DNA of 5,409 bases, taken from positions 1-5,409 of the forward strand of contig SBBK01000131.1 in NCBI GenBank assembly GCA_005240025.1. The letters run 5' to 3'. Made by a program: the position numbers and the translations under genes. Under the pieces are notes generated by a model, which saw only the letters and a list, made by a program, of their open reading frames with translations, ran no database searches and was not told the origin of the DNA. This document shows, piece after piece, positions 4,768 to 5,409 of this stretch (position 1 is the stretch's first letter; each line of letters opens with the position of its first letter). The DNA comes from an archaeon. GTDB taxonomy: Archaea; Thermoproteota; Nitrososphaeria; Nitrososphaerales; Nitrosopumilaceae.

Positions 4768-5091
4768 ATGGAAGGCGAAACAAAGCTAAAACAGGAGGAC
4801 TGCAGTGAGGACTCGTTTGGGCCAGGCATACTGACGCTTACAAGCAAGAGGGTGGCCTTTGATAAGACAAAGGGCAGAATTGCCGATTTTACAAAGCGCG
4901 TTGGCGATACTGTGTTGGATGTGCCTCTTGGCGACATCACCGGGGTCTGGAAGGAAGGGCTTTTCATAAAAAAGGTCTGCATCCAGGTCAGGACAGCCGA
5001 AGGCCAAAAAGACTACAAGTTTGGGGTCTTTAACACCGGAGGCTGGCAAAAAGACATTCAAAAGGCAGTAGACGCCCACAAAACTCAGTAG
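4768..5091 (+). CDS. Small PH/GRAM-like domain protein
   Basis: The protein has 107 residues, no membrane segment and no signal peptide. The pattern fits a single pleckstrin-homology/GRAM-like barrel. After an acidic start (EGETKLKQEDCSED) comes GILTLTSKRVAF (20-31), typical of the GRAM strand pair. Next are VLDVPLGDITGVW (49-61), where the short polar turn before I(T)GV is characteristic, then FIKKVCIQVRT (66-76) and KDYKFGVF (81-88). A C-terminal amphipathic helix, GGWQKDIQKAVDAH (91-104), caps the barrel. No catalytic residues are evident; a binding or adaptor role is likely, with the ligand unknown. The ATG is supported by a TATA-like box at leaderless distance. The gene sits on the opposite strand between kae1 and bud32, diverges from bud32, and its stop overlaps the stop of kae1 by seven bases. 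Family assignment rests on pattern only. Confidence 0.75.
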   Translation: MEGETKLKQEDCSEDSFGPGILTLTSKRVAFDKTKGRIADFTKRVGDTVLDVPLGDITGVWKEGLFIKKVCIQVRTAEGQKDYKFGVFNTGGWQKDIQKAVDAHKTQ

Positions 5092-5409
5092 TTGATTTCT
5101 ACAGTGTCCAGGCGCCACGATTGCCTGACAAACGCATCATCTATCCTTACACCTTTTTTTACAGATGCCTCCAACAATCCAGTCCAGGCAATCTGAGAGC
5201 CACAGTCACCTGCGTATTCTATTGGGGACACAAAAAACTTGCAGCCCTGCCTTTGACAGATTTTTTGGAGCATTCCGGCCAGCCTTTTGTTTGCCGCAAC
5301 ACCGCCGACCACCAGTAGCTCCTTTTTTTGGGTAAACGAAATTGCACGTTCTGTTGCCTCACCGATCATCGCAAAGGCAGTTTCCTGAAGTGAAAAAGAG
5401 GCGTCTTGC
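5085..5409 (-). CDS. kae1: Kae1/TsaD tRNA threonylcarbamoyltransferase, C-terminal part (N-terminus beyond window)
   Basis: The frame enters from the right edge and ends at TGA (5085-5087), giving 107 visible residues; the start is outside. It matches the C-terminal lobe of the ASKHA-fold enzyme that, within KEOPS, transfers threonylcarbamoyl from TC-AMP to A37 of ANN-decoding tRNAs. Visible marks are FSLQETAFAM (near the edge), VGGVAANKRL (nucleotide-binding loop), KFFVSPIEYAGDCGSQIAWTG and the terminal RLDTVEI. The Asp of GDCG is in the place of the family's metal-binding Asp (commonly DNGAMIA); the following Asn-Gly-Ala-Met is Cys-Gly-Ser-Gln here, but the Asp is kept. There is no Bud32 domain fused at the C-terminus: translation stops right after the Kae1 fold, and bud32 is a separate gene further left on the same strand. 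Confidence 0.95.
   Translation of the reverse strand, partial: QDASFSLQETAFAMIGEATERAISFTQKKELLVVGGVAANKRLAGMLQKICQRQGCKFFVSPIEYAGDCGSQIAWTGLLEASVKKGVRIDDAFVRQSWRLDTVEINY

Overview
The window looks like a piece of an ammonia-oxidising-type archaeon (Nitrososphaerota/Thaumarchaeota). The evidence is the gene set: an archaeal TYW1/Taw1, separate archaeal Kae1 and Bud32 proteins of the KEOPS complex, and a CCA-less tRNA-His with an encoded G-1. In addition, several genes have an AT-rich TATA-like box centred about 25-28 bases before the start codon, as expected for leaderless archaeal transcripts. The lineage is an inference from gene content and style; no database comparison was made.

Layout. 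Bases 1-800 are AT-rich. They hold the 5' part of a winged-helix plus MNT nucleotidyltransferase gene (minus strand, running off the left edge), with a perfect 11-bp inverted repeat just upstream. tRNA-His(GTG) lies at 800-872 on the minus strand, with its 3' end facing the AT-rich side. A 28-codon, promoter-equipped membrane-peptide frame (958-1044, plus) meets the end of a CorA-type Mg2+ channel gene (1041-2045, minus) at a shared CTAG. The gap between corA and tyw1 holds a GC-rich, highly foldable island (about 2150-2285) that looks like an unidentified structured RNA. From 2440 to the right edge the DNA is densely coding: tyw1 (plus), rdgB/HAM1-type XTP pyrophosphatase (minus), bud32 (minus), a small PH/GRAM-like protein (plus), and the C-terminal part of kae1 (minus).

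How the genes fit together. The right half centres on purine 37 of the tRNA anticodon loop. Kae1 and Bud32 belong to the machinery for t6A37 in ANN-decoding tRNAs, and TYW1 makes the tricyclic wyosine base at G37 of tRNA-Phe. The bud32-rdgB pair is a translationally coupled operon: the rdgB start lies inside bud32 behind a strong Shine-Dalgarno tract. All three convergent gene pairs overlap at their stop codons, so the right part is very compact, in contrast to the looser left part.

The best candidates for something undescribed are the structured RNA at 2150-2285, the 28-aa membrane peptide at 958-1044, and the dyad-controlled wHTH-MNT gene next to tRNA-His, which may mark the edge of an integrated island.
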